Shown here one piece after another: positions 19,828-28,265 of a DNA stretch of 61,617 nucleotides. The DNA is from Acidobacteriaceae bacterium. GTDB taxonomy: Bacteria; Acidobacteriota; Terriglobia; Terriglobales; Acidobacteriaceae. The stretch spans positions 1 to 61,617 of the forward strand of contig PMWW01000169.1 in NCBI GenBank assembly GCA_003165795.1, read 5' to 3'. Under the pieces are notes generated by a model. That model made no database searches. It was not told the DNA's origin and saw only the letters and a list, made by a program, of their open reading frames with translations. A program made the translations under genes and the position numbers. Position 1 is the first letter of the stretch; every line of letters starts with the position of its first letter.

Positions 19828-21882
19828 TCAGTTCGCCATCTCGAAGCGCTCTTCTTCTTTCTTCAGATTGGCGATGGCCAGTAGTTCGACGGCCTTCTGG
19901 GCGATGTGCTCGGCGCTGACCTCGAACTCCTTAATCAGTTCCCAAGGCGCGCCGGAGTCGCCGAAGCGGTCCTTGACGCCAATGGCGCCGGTGATGACAG
20001 GCACGCCGTAAAGTTCAGGGCTCGCGGTCAGAATGCCGCTCACGCGCCATGCCAGCGCGCCGATTTGGTGCTCTTCAGCGGTGACGATCACACCAGTCTC
20101 TTTAGCGGCACGCAGAATGGCGGCCTGGTCGATCGGCTTCATGGTGTGAATATTGACGACGCGTGTCTGGTAACCGAATTCTTTTTCCAGGATCCACGCC
20201 GCGCGCATGGCTTCCGGCACCATCGGGCCGCAGGCGATAATGCTGAGATCTTCGCGCTCGTCTTCGTAGCCAGACGCGAGCACGGTTTCGAACGCGTCGA
20301 TCATGTCATCTGCTTCGCGGCGGAGGCGGCTCACGTTGGCTTGGCCAAAGACAAATGGCGTGTCCTCGCGAGTGACGATGGGAGTTGCTTCGCGGGCGAA
20401 GCGGATGTACTTAGGTCCGACGTGCTCCATGAGCAAGTAGTCGGTGGCCTTGCGAGTCTCAATCGCATCGCAGGGGACGACCACGGACATATTGGGCAGT
20501 CCGCACATGGCGAACAAATCTTCGAGCGCCTGATGGGTCGCGCCGTCGGGGCCGACAGAGACTCCGCCGTGCGCGCCTGCGATCAGCACGTTGAAGTTGC
20601 CATAGCAGACGGACACGCGAATCTGATCGAGGTTGCGCGCGGCGGCGAAGGTTCCATACGTCCCGAAGACGGGCAGCTTGCCTTCGCGCGCCAGGCCAAC
20701 AGCAGCCGCGGTTGCCGACTGTTCGGCGATGCCCATGCTGATCCAGCGATCGTTGCGCTCGGGCTTGCCGGAATAGAAATCGCTGATGGTGATTGACCCG
20801 GAGATGTCGAGTCCCAGGCAAACCACGCGCTCGTCGTCGCCGTTGTTCTTCAACGAAAGACCGAAGCCCTTGCGCGTGGGTTCCATCATCACCTTCATCG
20901 AGCCGGCGGCGTTCCACCAGTAGTCGCGGGAGAAGCGCGGCATTTTCGCCGCAAGCGTGACTTCGACCTCCGCCTGATAATCTTTCGCTTTCTTAAGCAG
21001 AGCGTCGTAGGCGATCACATCTTTCAGACCGAGTTCGTCGAGCGCTTTCACCAACTCGTCGTAATTGGGCGCCTTGCCGTGCCACCCGGCAACGTTCTCC
21101 ATGAAGCTGACGCCCTTGCCCTTAACGGTGTTGGCGATGATCAGCGTGGGCTTGCCGAGAACGGGAACATTCTTCGCCTTTTGCAGAGCCTCCACCACCT
21201 GCGGAATATCGTGGCCATCGATCTCGATGACTTCCCAACCGAAGCTGCGATAGCGCTCGTCGAGCGGCTCGACGTTCATCACGTCCTTGACCCAGCCATC
21301 GATCTGCAGGCGGTTGCGATCGATGATGCCGACCAGGTTGTCGAGCTTGTAGTGCGAGGCCTCCATCGCCGCTTCCCAGATGTTGCCTTCCTGCTGTTCG
21401 CCATCGCCCATGATGCAGAACACGGTGTGCTGTTCGTCATCGAGTTTACCGGCCAGCGCCATGCCGACGGCGATGCTGAGACCCTGTCCGAGCGAACCGC
21501 TGGACACCTCGACGCCCGGCAGTTTCAGCCGATGAGGATGTCCCTGGAACGGCGAGTAGAGTTTGCGCAGAGTGACCATGTCTTCGATAGGAAAATATCC
21601 CGCAAAGGCCAAGCCGAGATAGAGTGCCGGCGCTTTGTGCCCACCCGACCAGATGATTCGGTCACGCTGCTTCCATTCGGGATTATTGGGATCGTGATTG
21701 GCGACCTTGAGGTAGAGAGCGGCGACGATCTCCATCATAGAGAGCGTCCCGCCGGAATGGCCGGAGCCGGCGGCGCAGAGAGCTACCAGGTCGTAGCCGC
21801 GCATCAGGCGGGCGGCCTGCTCAAGTTCATCGAGCGAAAAGTCGCGGACAACAGCTTTGGAGAAAGCGTTACGAAGAGGCAT
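19828..21882 (-). CDS. tkt: Transketolase
   Basis: A 684-residue single-chain ThDP enzyme that moves two-carbon units between sugar phosphates in the non-oxidative pentose phosphate pathway. The N-terminal pyrophosphate-binding domain shows GHSGGTLSMMEI and the ThDP motif GDGEQQEGNIWEAAM; the middle pyrimidine-binding domain starts near residue 325 and includes GIAEQSATAAAVGLA; the C-terminal domain ends with the regulatory-like region. The order HDPNNPEWKQRDR and GGHKAPALY is typical of this lineage. AAAGGA precedes the ATG. It is divergent from the FAD oxidoreductase gene. Confidence 0.92.
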   Translation of the reverse strand: MPLRNAFSKAVVRDFSLDELEQAARLMRGYDLVALCAAGSGHSGGTLSMMEIVAALYLKVANHDPNNPEWKQRDRIIWSGGHKAPALYLGLAFAGYFPIEDMVTLRKLYSPFQGHPHRLKLPGVEVSSGSLGQGLSIAVGMALAGKLDDEQHTVFCIMGDGEQQEGNIWEAAMEASHYKLDNLVGIIDRNRLQIDGWVKDVMNVEPLDERYRSFGWEVIEIDGHDIPQVVEALQKAKNVPVLGKPTLIIANTVKGKGVSFMENVAGWHGKAPNYDELVKALDELGLKDVIAYDALLKKAKDYQAEVEVTLAAKMPRFSRDYWWNAAGSMKVMMEPTRKGFGLSLKNNGDDERVVCLGLDISGSITISDFYSGKPERNDRWISMGIAEQSATAAAVGLAREGKLPVFGTYGTFAAARNLDQIRVSVCYGNFNVLIAGAHGGVSVGPDGATHQALEDLFAMCGLPNMSVVVPCDAIETRKATDYLLMEHVGPKYIRFAREATPIVTREDTPFVFGQANVSRLRREADDMIDAFETVLASGYEDEREDLSIIACGPMVPEAMRAAWILEKEFGYQTRVVNIHTMKPIDQAAILRAAKETGVIVTAEEHQIGALAWRVSGILTASPELYGVPVITGAIGVKDRFGDSGAPWELIKEFEVSAEHIAQKAVELLAIANLKKEEERFEMAN

Positions 21883-22095
21883 GACGAATCCTTTGCGCGG
21901 GTGAACGCAAGTGCTCCTGGACTGGCAAACCCGCGATGAAACCCCGAGAGGTTAGGCTAGGCGGTCAAAGAACATGGGTCTGTGAGGCGAATCACGCGAA
22001 GTTGTGACGGTGCCAGGTAGGCCGATAGCAGTTGGCGAGGGTCCTGCGGCGGGCCACGCCGCAGAATACAATGTTGGCGGGCCGAGGGCCAAGGA

Positions 22096-23256
22096 ATGCA
22101 AACGGCTGACGTGGTAATTATCGGCGGTGGAATTGTGGGTTCGAGTATCGCATGGCATCTGAGCGAAGCCGGATGCCGTAACGTGCTCATGGTCGAGCGC
22201 GAATCGCATCAGGGCAAAGGTTCCACCGGCAAGAGCATGGGAGGGGTGCGCGCGCAATTTGCTACCGCGCCGAATATCCAGATGTCGCTGTATTCGATCC
22301 CGTTCTACGCGGCGTTTGAAGAACGGCTGGGACATCCTTCGGGATATCGCGATCAGGGCTATCTGTTCGTCGCCACCAAACCATCGCATTTGGAGTATCT
22401 GCAGACGAACCAGGCACTGCAAGAAAAACTTGGACTGAAGCAAGTTCGCATGTTGGCGCGCACAGAAATTGTCGCGATGGTGCCGCAGTTGCGGGCCGAC
22501 GACGTGCTGGGCGGCAGCTTCTGCCCCACCGACGGCTTCGTCGATCCTTACAGCGTGATGGTCGGATTCACAACTCGCGCCTGCGAACAAGGAGCGGCGC
22601 TGTGGCGATCGACTGAGGTCACGGCCATCCACCATAACGGAACAAATGTCACCGGGGTGCAGACTACTCGCGGTCCAGTAAGCACGCCCGTGGTGGTGAA
22701 CGCCGCCGGAGCGTGGGCGGCCGAAGCCGCAGCGCTCGCAGGAGTCGATCTCCCGGTGAAACCGATGCGGCGGATGCTGGTCCCGACCGAGCCGTTCGAC
22801 CTCGTCTCGCATGAAGTGCCGATGGTGATCGACATGGCCAACGGCTTTCACTTCCGGCCGGAGAGCCTGGGATTTCTGTTGGCGTGGAACGATCCCGAGG
22901 AGACGCCGGGTTACAAGATGAACTTCGATCCGGGGTTCATCGAGAAGGTGCTGGTGCGGGCTGCCGATCGCGTGCCGTGCTTTGAGAACCTAGCAGTGAA
23001 TCCCAAGCGCGCGTGGGCGGGACTGTACGAGATGTCGCCCGATCATCATGCCATCATCGGGCCGGTGCAGGAGCTGACAGGTTTTTTCTGCGCTAACGGA
23101 TTCAGCGGACATGGCGTGATGCATTCGCCGGCGACAGGAAAGATGGTGGCCGATTTGATCGTTCACGGCAAGACTGCGGTTGTGGATCGTGTCGAAATGC
23201 TGAGTCCGGCGCGTTTCGCAAAAGGGGAACTTTTGCACGAAACTGCGATCTTATGA
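22096..23256 (+). CDS. FAD-dependent oxidoreductase, DAO / sarcosine oxidase beta-like
   Basis: A 386-residue flavoprotein of the D-amino-acid oxidase superfamily. The N-terminal dinucleotide-binding motif is VIIGGGIVGSSIAWHL (residues 7-22), followed by the family ERE and STGKSMGGVR region; the C-terminus has WAGLYEMSPDHHAIIGP and GFSGHGVMHSPATGK, as in sarcosine/dimethylglycine oxidase beta-type enzymes and FOXRED1 proteins. Oxidation of a secondary or N-methylated amino acid is likely but the substrate cannot be read from sequence. AAGGA lies directly before the ATG, a tight spacing. It is divergent from transketolase. Confidence 0.85.
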   Translation: MQTADVVIIGGGIVGSSIAWHLSEAGCRNVLMVERESHQGKGSTGKSMGGVRAQFATAPNIQMSLYSIPFYAAFEERLGHPSGYRDQGYLFVATKPSHLEYLQTNQALQEKLGLKQVRMLARTEIVAMVPQLRADDVLGGSFCPTDGFVDPYSVMVGFTTRACEQGAALWRSTEVTAIHHNGTNVTGVQTTRGPVSTPVVVNAAGAWAAEAAALAGVDLPVKPMRRMLVPTEPFDLVSHEVPMVIDMANGFHFRPESLGFLLAWNDPEETPGYKMNFDPGFIEKVLVRAADRVPCFENLAVNPKRAWAGLYEMSPDHHAIIGPVQELTGFFCANGFSGHGVMHSPATGKMVADLIVHGKTAVVDRVEMLSPARFAKGELLHETAIL

Positions 23257-23394
23257 GCGCGTTTCTCTTCAGGTGTGGAACGGAATAAGGTAAACTCTCT
23301 AACAGTCGTCATTGGCCCCCGCAAACTTGGAAATCATGTTTCTTGACCAAACCCTGAAGCACGCGGCGCATTTCTGCCGGGAACGGCGGCTGCC

Positions 23395-23838
23395 GTGAGC
23401 TTGCGCCGATCCACGAAGACATGGGGACATCTGGCGCGGCGCTTGCTGAAGTTCCACATGGTGGGCGCGGTTGGCATTGGTGTCCAACTCTGCTTCCTGT
23501 TTCTGTTCAAGACTGTGCTGCACTGGAACTATCTGCCGGCAACCGGACTGGCGGTGGAGTTCGCGGTGGTACACAACTTTCTTTGGCACGAACATTACAC
23601 CTGGGCGGACCGCCGGGAGAGCAGTTCGGGATTGCTGCGGCGGCTGGTACGTTTCAATCTTTCCACCGGACTGATCTCGATTGTCGGAAACCTGCTGCTG
23701 ATGCGGCTGCTGGTGGGATCGCTGCATCTGCAATACATGATGGCCAATCTGCTGACGATCGGGGCTTGCTCGCTGGCTAACTTCTGGGCCACTGATCGAG
23801 TGGTTTTCCAGCCAGAATTGAGCCCTAAAGAATGGTAG
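23395..23838 (+). CDS. GtrA family membrane protein
   Basis: A 147-residue protein of the GtrA family (PF04138) with four predicted helices. Typical segments are FHMVGAVGIGVQLCFLFLF, the NFLWHEHYTW motif in the first loop, RFNLSTGLISIVGNLLLMRLL and the terminal ANFWATDRVVF. GtrA-like proteins are proposed to flip polyprenyl-linked sugars across the inner membrane for glycan decoration. The start is a GTG at 23395. No glycosyltransferase lies next to it. Confidence 0.85.
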   Translation: MSLRRSTKTWGHLARRLLKFHMVGAVGIGVQLCFLFLFKTVLHWNYLPATGLAVEFAVVHNFLWHEHYTWADRRESSSGLLRRLVRFNLSTGLISIVGNLLLMRLLVGSLHLQYMMANLLTIGACSLANFWATDRVVFQPELSPKEW

Positions 23839-23917
23839 TTTGCCCCACCGGTGCGTTTCATTAGCATGTCGTCGCATTCGCGCAAACTAAGAATCTGTAG
23901 TGAATCACGAAATCGGT

Positions 23918-23970
23918 GAACCGCAGACCCCTCCGCTCGTACTGAAGTCCTCGGTCGGGATGACAATTTG
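23918..23970. repeat. GCAGATC...ATGACA-type repeat, diverged copy
   Basis: GAACCGCAGACCCCTCCGC ... GGTCGGGATGACAA, a diverged copy of the family at 26389-26425 (which reads AACCGCAGATCCCTCGGC ... CTCGGGATGACAG). It lies in the 146-bp gap before the aldo/keto reductase gene. Confidence 0.5.
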
Positions 23971-23984
23971 TTGAAGAACACATC

Positions 23985-24959
23985 ATGAGCATTCCTAAGA
24001 TCAAGCTGAAGCACACGGACCTGGAAGTTTCGCGCTTTTGTTTTGGCACCATGACGTTTGGTAAGCCGCTGGACCAGGCGGGCTCGACGCAGTTGGTGAA
24101 CCGCTGCATAGAAGCGGGCATTAATTTTTTCGACACGGCGAACATTTATCAGTTCGGCGTGGCCGAGACCATGCTGGGCAATGCGATGAAGAGCAAGCGT
24201 GATCATCTGGTCATCGCCAGCAAAGTATTTTTCAAGATGGGCGAAGACGCCGATCAGCAGGGGCTTTCGCGCAAGGCCATTGTGCGAGCCGTCGAAGAAA
24301 GCCTGCGGCGGCTGGGCACCGACTATCTCGACATCTACTACATGCACGCGCCCGATCACTCCGTTCCCCTCGGGGAATCGCTGGAAGCGATGGAGACCCT
24401 GGTGAAGCAGGGCAAGGTGCGCTATCTGGCATCGTCGAATTACGCCAGTTGGCAAGTCGTGCAAATGTTGGGGATCGCTAAAGACCGAGGGTGGCACGCC
24501 CCGTACATTTCGCAACCCATGTACAACCTGGTGGCGCGCGGCATCGAGCAGGAATATCTGCCGATGTGCAAAGCGTTCGGCATCTCGACCGTGGTATATA
24601 ACCCGCTGGCGGGCGGGCTGCTGACCGGCAAACACAAGCAGGCGAACGTCACGCCGGGCACGCGCTTCGACAACAACAAGCTCTACCAGGACCGTTACTG
24701 GCACGAGCAGTATTTCCAGGCCGTCGAGCAGCTTCGCAAGATAGCGCAGTCGGCGGGACGGTCGCTGGTCAGCCTGGCTTTGAACTGGCTACTACATCAC
24801 AGCGCGAGCGATTGCGTGATTCTGGGCGCGTCGCGCATGGAGCAGCTCGACGAAAACCTGGCGACGGCGGACGATGGACCTCTGTCCGATGACGTGTTGA
24901 AGGCCTGCGATGAAGTGTGGAAAAGACTGCGCGGACCGTTGCCGGTTTATAACCGGTGA
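23985..24959 (+). CDS. Aldo/keto reductase
   Basis: A 324-residue NADPH-dependent oxidoreductase with a TIM-barrel fold. The catalytic tetrad is visible as Asp50 (FFDTANIY), Tyr55, Lys80 (IASKVFF) and His121 (YYMHAPDH). The C-terminal cofactor-binding segment (LNWLLHHSASDCVILGASRMEQLDENL) is present. The sequence fits the broad AKR group that includes YajO/Tas-like and Kv-beta-like proteins; physiological substrate is unknown. The Shine-Dalgarno before the ATG at 23985 is weak. The gene stands alone between repeats. Confidence 0.88.
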   Translation: MSIPKIKLKHTDLEVSRFCFGTMTFGKPLDQAGSTQLVNRCIEAGINFFDTANIYQFGVAETMLGNAMKSKRDHLVIASKVFFKMGEDADQQGLSRKAIVRAVEESLRRLGTDYLDIYYMHAPDHSVPLGESLEAMETLVKQGKVRYLASSNYASWQVVQMLGIAKDRGWHAPYISQPMYNLVARGIEQEYLPMCKAFGISTVVYNPLAGGLLTGKHKQANVTPGTRFDNNKLYQDRYWHEQYFQAVEQLRKIAQSAGRSLVSLALNWLLHHSASDCVILGASRMEQLDENLATADDGPLSDDVLKACDEVWKRLRGPLPVYNR

Positions 24960-24999
24960 CATAGTAACCTGCTGGTGCCGCCGGCTGAAGAGCCTGCAA

Positions 25000-25145
25000 G
25001 AAAGATCCACAGCAGCCCCCCGCGGCGGCTGAATTTCACCCCGACGAGCACAAAGGCGGCGCTTGTCGGGGACCCCGGTTCGCCGCCTCGTGATGACAAA
25101 ATAAAAACTGGCAACGGCGTACCTGAAGGTACGCCCCTTCAAAAG
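25000..25145. repeat. Composite intergenic repeat with GGCGTACCT palindrome
   Basis: Holds an inverted repeat CCCCGAC (25039-25045) / GTCGGGG (25065-25071), then CGTGATGACAA and the 9-bp hairpin GGCGTACCT-GA-AGGTACGCC (25116-25135) followed by CCTTCAAAA. It parallels 19700-19780. It separates two convergent genes and may double as a terminator. Confidence 0.75.
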
Positions 25146-25169
25146 CGCCACGCTAGCAGGCATACCTGG

Positions 25170-26339
25170 TCAGACGGCTTGTCCGGCGCAGAATCCCGAG
25201 GCCCAGGCCCACTGGAAGTTGAAGCCTCCGAGCTGGCCGGTCACGTCCACGACTTCACCGATGAAGTACAGTCCGGGAACTTTGCGGCACTCCATAGTCT
25301 TGGCAGAGAGCTCATCCGTATCGACGCCTCCTGCCGTGACCTCAGCTTTCTCGTAGCCCTCAGTTCCGCTGGGCAGCACTTCCCAGCGATGAAGCCGGCT
25401 CTCCATCTCGTCAAGAGCGGCGTTGGCCCAGCCGGTCGGGGGATGTAGTTCGAGCCAGCGCTCGGCCAGCCGGATGGGCAACGCCTCATGCAGCGCTGAT
25501 TTCGCTGCGGCGAGGTCACGGCGCGCGTTGCCGTGACGCAAGCTCGCCGTGATTTGTCGTTCCGGAGCCAGGTCGATGGCTATCGGCTGGCGACCATTCC
25601 AGTACGACGAGATTTGCAGGATCGCCGGCCCGCTCAGCCCGCGATGGGTGATCAGCATCTTCTCGCGAAATTGCCGGCGGCCGGTCGTGGCGATGATTTC
25701 GGTCGAAACGCCAGCCAAGTCGCAATACGCCCGTCGATCTTCAGCATTGAACGTGAGCGGCACCAGCGCCGGACGGCACTCGCGAATCTTGATCCCGAAC
25801 TGCTGCGCCAGTTCGTAGCCAAAAGACGTGGCGCCAATCTTGGGGATCGACAACCCGCCGGTCGCGACCACGAGAGCGGGAGCATGGAATTCAGCGGTGT
25901 CGGTGCGCACGACGAATCCCGAATCGTGCTGCACTTCCTGTGCCCGCGTCTTCACCCGGACCTGAACGCCAGCCGCCGCGCATTCGAGTTCCAGCATGGT
26001 GACAATGTCCTGCGCCGAACGATCGCAGAACAGTTGCCCCAGCTTCTTCTCGTGATACGCGATGCCGTGCTTCGCGATCAGCGCAATAAAGTCGACGGGA
26101 GTGTATCGCGCTAACGACGACTTGCAGAAGTGCGGATTGGCGGAAAGAAAGTTTTCCGGCCGGCAATGCAGGTTGGTGAAGTTGCAGCGTCCGCCGCCGG
26201 AGATCAGGATTTTCTTGCCGATGCGGTCGGCATGTTCGAGCACAACGACGCGACGGCCGCGCTTGCCGGCCTCGATGGCACACATCAGGCCGGCAGCGCC
26301 GCCTCCCAGGACGACCACGTCGAATGGGTGTGAAAGCAC
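25170..26339 (-). CDS. HI0933/BaiN-family FAD-binding oxidoreductase
   Basis: A 389-residue flavoprotein of the HI0933 family (often annotated aminoacetone oxidase or NAD(P)/FAD-dependent oxidoreductase). The FAD motif is VVLGGGAAGLMCAIEAG near residue 9; GKKILISGGGRCNFTN (about residues 41-56) is the family hallmark; a second conserved stretch is VATGGLSIPKIGATSFGY; the C-terminal GFNFQWAWASG closes the FAD site. Related gut enzymes (BaiN) reduce enone bonds in bile acids, but the role in most bacteria is unknown. The ATG at 26339 fits the start of the Rossmann fold. Confidence 0.88.
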   Translation of the reverse strand: MLSHPFDVVVLGGGAAGLMCAIEAGKRGRRVVVLEHADRIGKKILISGGGRCNFTNLHCRPENFLSANPHFCKSSLARYTPVDFIALIAKHGIAYHEKKLGQLFCDRSAQDIVTMLELECAAAGVQVRVKTRAQEVQHDSGFVVRTDTAEFHAPALVVATGGLSIPKIGATSFGYELAQQFGIKIRECRPALVPLTFNAEDRRAYCDLAGVSTEIIATTGRRQFREKMLITHRGLSGPAILQISSYWNGRQPIAIDLAPERQITASLRHGNARRDLAAAKSALHEALPIRLAERWLELHPPTGWANAALDEMESRLHRWEVLPSGTEGYEKAEVTAGGVDTDELSAKTMECRKVPGLYFIGEVVDVTGQLGGFNFQWAWASGFCAGQAV

Positions 26340-26388
26340 GTCAAGAGTTTCGCGATTCGAGGCGAGAGTTGCAAGTGCAAGTGCGAGG

Positions 26389-26425
26389 AACCGCAGATCC
26401 CTCGGCTTCGCTCGGGATGACAGAA
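26389..26425. repeat. GCAGATC...ATGACA-type repeat
   Basis: AACCGCAGATCCCTCGGC followed by TTCGCTCGGGATGACAGAAT. On the minus strand it reads TGTCATCCCGAGCGAAGCC ... GGATCTGCGGTT. It lies between two minus-strand genes. Confidence 0.65.
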
Positions 26426-26439
26426 TATGGATTTTTGCC

Positions 26440-27633
26440 CTAAGTGCTGGTACAAACCGGCGTGGAAGGCTGAGCGGCCGTCGTTGGCGAGCTGGCGGTC
26501 AGCGAGATCAGCAGCAGCGTGGCATCGTCGGTGAAGTTGCCGGCCGCGTGCCGACGAACGTTGTCGATGATGTTGGCGTAATGCTGCTGCAAACTCTGGT
26601 CCGCCGCGCCGTCGAGTAGCGCCGCCAGCCGGTCCGGACCAAACTCCTCGCCGGAATCGTTGGCAGCTTCGGTGACGCCATCGGTGTAGAGCAAGAGGCA
26701 GTCGCCAGTCGCCAAAATCAGGCGCTCGGAGCGAAAGCCTTCGTCGAGCATGAAGCCCAGCACGGGACGCGTAGGGGCGAGCAACTCCACGGTTCCGTTG
26801 CTGTGCCGCATGATCGGCGGACAATGGCCGGCGTTCACGAAATGCAGAACCCGAGTCCGCAGATCGAGCACGCCGTAGAAGATGGTGACGTAATGGCCTT
26901 CTCCCAACTGATTTCGCAGGGTGCTCTCGACCTGGGCGAGAATGATCTCAGGACTGTTGCTGGACGACGACAGGGTGCTGACCGAGGCATATAACATGGC
27001 CGCGATCAGCGCGCCAGGCGTGCCCTTGCCGGAAACATCGGCGATGCAGAAGTGCAGCATGTCCGGCGCCAGTTGCCATACACCGAAGTAGTCGCCGCCC
27101 ACCACTCCTGCGGGAATGCTGTCGCCAAAGAGTTCGACTCCCGACGCGACCAAGTGGCGCTGGGGCACGATGCGCGTCTGCAACTGCTGCGCGTCGTTGC
27201 GCTCATATTCGGAGACGCGTTGCGACGAGCGGATCTCTTGCACGCGCCGGGTCAACGACCGCACCTTCTCCAGCAGGGCATCGTTGCGCCAAGGCTTCTC
27301 GATGAAATCAGACGCGCCGTGCTTCATAGCACTCACGGCCAAATCAACATTGCCCCACGCGGTAAGCGCGATGATGGGCACCGTGCCGTCCAGTTCGCGC
27401 AGGCGCTGAATCAGTTCCAGGCCTTCGAGTCCCGAGGTGCTGTCGCGCTGATAGTTCATGTCGACCATGGCCAGGTCGGGCGCGTTTTGTCGGGCCGCCG
27501 CCAGCGCCTCGTTGGGAGAAGCGCACAGCGTGACCGAATAGTCATGGCCGCGCAACAGCATGGCCAGGGCTTCGCGCACATGTTCCTGATCTTCGGCGAT
27601 AAGGATGGTCGATTCGTCGGGCGTGGCAGCCAT
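26440..27633 (-). CDS. Response regulator with PP2C (RsbU/SpoIIE-type) phosphatase output
   Basis: A 397-residue two-domain signalling protein. The receiver domain (about 8-125) has acidic residues Glu14-Asp15, phosphoacceptor Asp58 (MVDMNY), Thr91 and Lys113. A short coiled linker (RRVQEIRSSQRVSEYERND) leads to a PP2C-type serine phosphatase (about 160-380) with metal-site motifs GGDYF, IADVSGKG and a terminal DDATLLL. Such proteins dephosphorylate anti-sigma-factor antagonists in partner-switching pathways. No anti-sigma or antagonist gene lies nearby, so the target is unknown. GGAG lies 6 nt before the ATG. Confidence 0.9.
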   Translation of the reverse strand: MAATPDESTILIAEDQEHVREALAMLLRGHDYSVTLCASPNEALAAARQNAPDLAMVDMNYQRDSTSGLEGLELIQRLRELDGTVPIIALTAWGNVDLAVSAMKHGASDFIEKPWRNDALLEKVRSLTRRVQEIRSSQRVSEYERNDAQQLQTRIVPQRHLVASGVELFGDSIPAGVVGGDYFGVWQLAPDMLHFCIADVSGKGTPGALIAAMLYASVSTLSSSSNSPEIILAQVESTLRNQLGEGHYVTIFYGVLDLRTRVLHFVNAGHCPPIMRHSNGTVELLAPTRPVLGFMLDEGFRSERLILATGDCLLLYTDGVTEAANDSGEEFGPDRLAALLDGAADQSLQQHYANIIDNVRRHAAGNFTDDATLLLISLTASSPTTAAQPSTPVCTST

Positions 27634-28031
27634 TATGATCTCCGCAGATGACAGTGCAGATGGATTGCCAACAGCAATGGGTTAAAGATTCAGTGGGATA
27701 CGACGTGTGGACAATTGATCTCGCCCGGAAATAGAAGCGGCTGTCCGAATATGGACAAGGAGCATGACGCAAAAGCAAAAGAGCCGGACAGGCGATTCGC
27801 CTTGTTCGGCTCTTATTGGGATGGGTTTCGGTAAGTAAATTCCAGACTCTGCGGCTCGGTTTCTTTCCACAACTGACCGCGGGCTGACGCCCACGGCTAA
27901 AACAAATTCCGCCCGCCGCGCGGGCTGGAACGCTCCAAACTCTTACTTCCCACATTCTGGTGGATCCTTAACTGCGTATGATCCTCACTTCGTTCAGATG
28001 GGCCGGGCTTAATTGCCCAATAACTTGACCT
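27634..28031. other. Gene-free region between two minus-strand genes
   Basis: About 400 bp. It contains the terminator of the upstream glucan-synthase-like operon (27771-27812) and, at about 27880-27935, a stretch with GCGGGCTGACGCCCACGGC and CCGCCCGCCGCGCGGGC that looks like another intergenic palindrome. No gene is supported. Confidence 0.6.
27771..27812 (-). terminator. Terminator of the glucan-synthase-like operon
   Basis: A 15-bp imperfect stem (27781-27812) starting GAGCCG and ending CGGCTC. On the minus strand it is followed by TTTTGCTTTT. It sits about 220 nt after the 77-aa gene. Confidence 0.75.
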
Positions 28032-28265
28032 TCACTTTATATTGTACCGTCGTCGAAAGGTCCACCAGAGCAAAATCGTTACCCCAACAGCTATCGCGGA
28101 ATACAAAAACCACACATGAAATGAATGCTGAAGTTGCAAGTAGTCGTCTCTTCGCGTGAGCGGTCCAGCGTTTAACATGCCGGACAACCAGTGCGCAGCG
28201 CCACCAAGAGCGACTGCCGACACCACAACAGCGAGACAGATTGAAAACTTGAGCGCGGCTTTCAT
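28032..28265 (-). CDS. Small membrane protein coupled to the glucan synthase-like gene
   Basis: A 77-residue protein with two predicted helices: residues 5-26 (LKFSICLAVVVSAVALGGAAHW) broken into two parts by Ala/Gly, and about 51-68 (FLYSAIAVGVTILLWWTF), with a basic end (RRRYNIK). Its ATG overlaps the stop of the preceding gene as ATGA, which points to translational coupling. No family is recognised. Given the coupling it may be a subunit or stabiliser of the glucan synthase-like protein; this is inference. Confidence 0.75.
   Translation of the reverse strand: MKAALKFSICLAVVVSAVALGGAAHWLSGMLNAGPLTRRDDYLQLQHSFHVWFLYSAIAVGVTILLWWTFRRRYNIK

Noticed and set aside
27634-28262. Glucan-synthase-like gene cut short by a frameshift, with GH94 remains downstream
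   Set aside because: No GH94-like sequence is visible in any frame downstream; the stop overlaps a well-formed next gene and a terminator follows.
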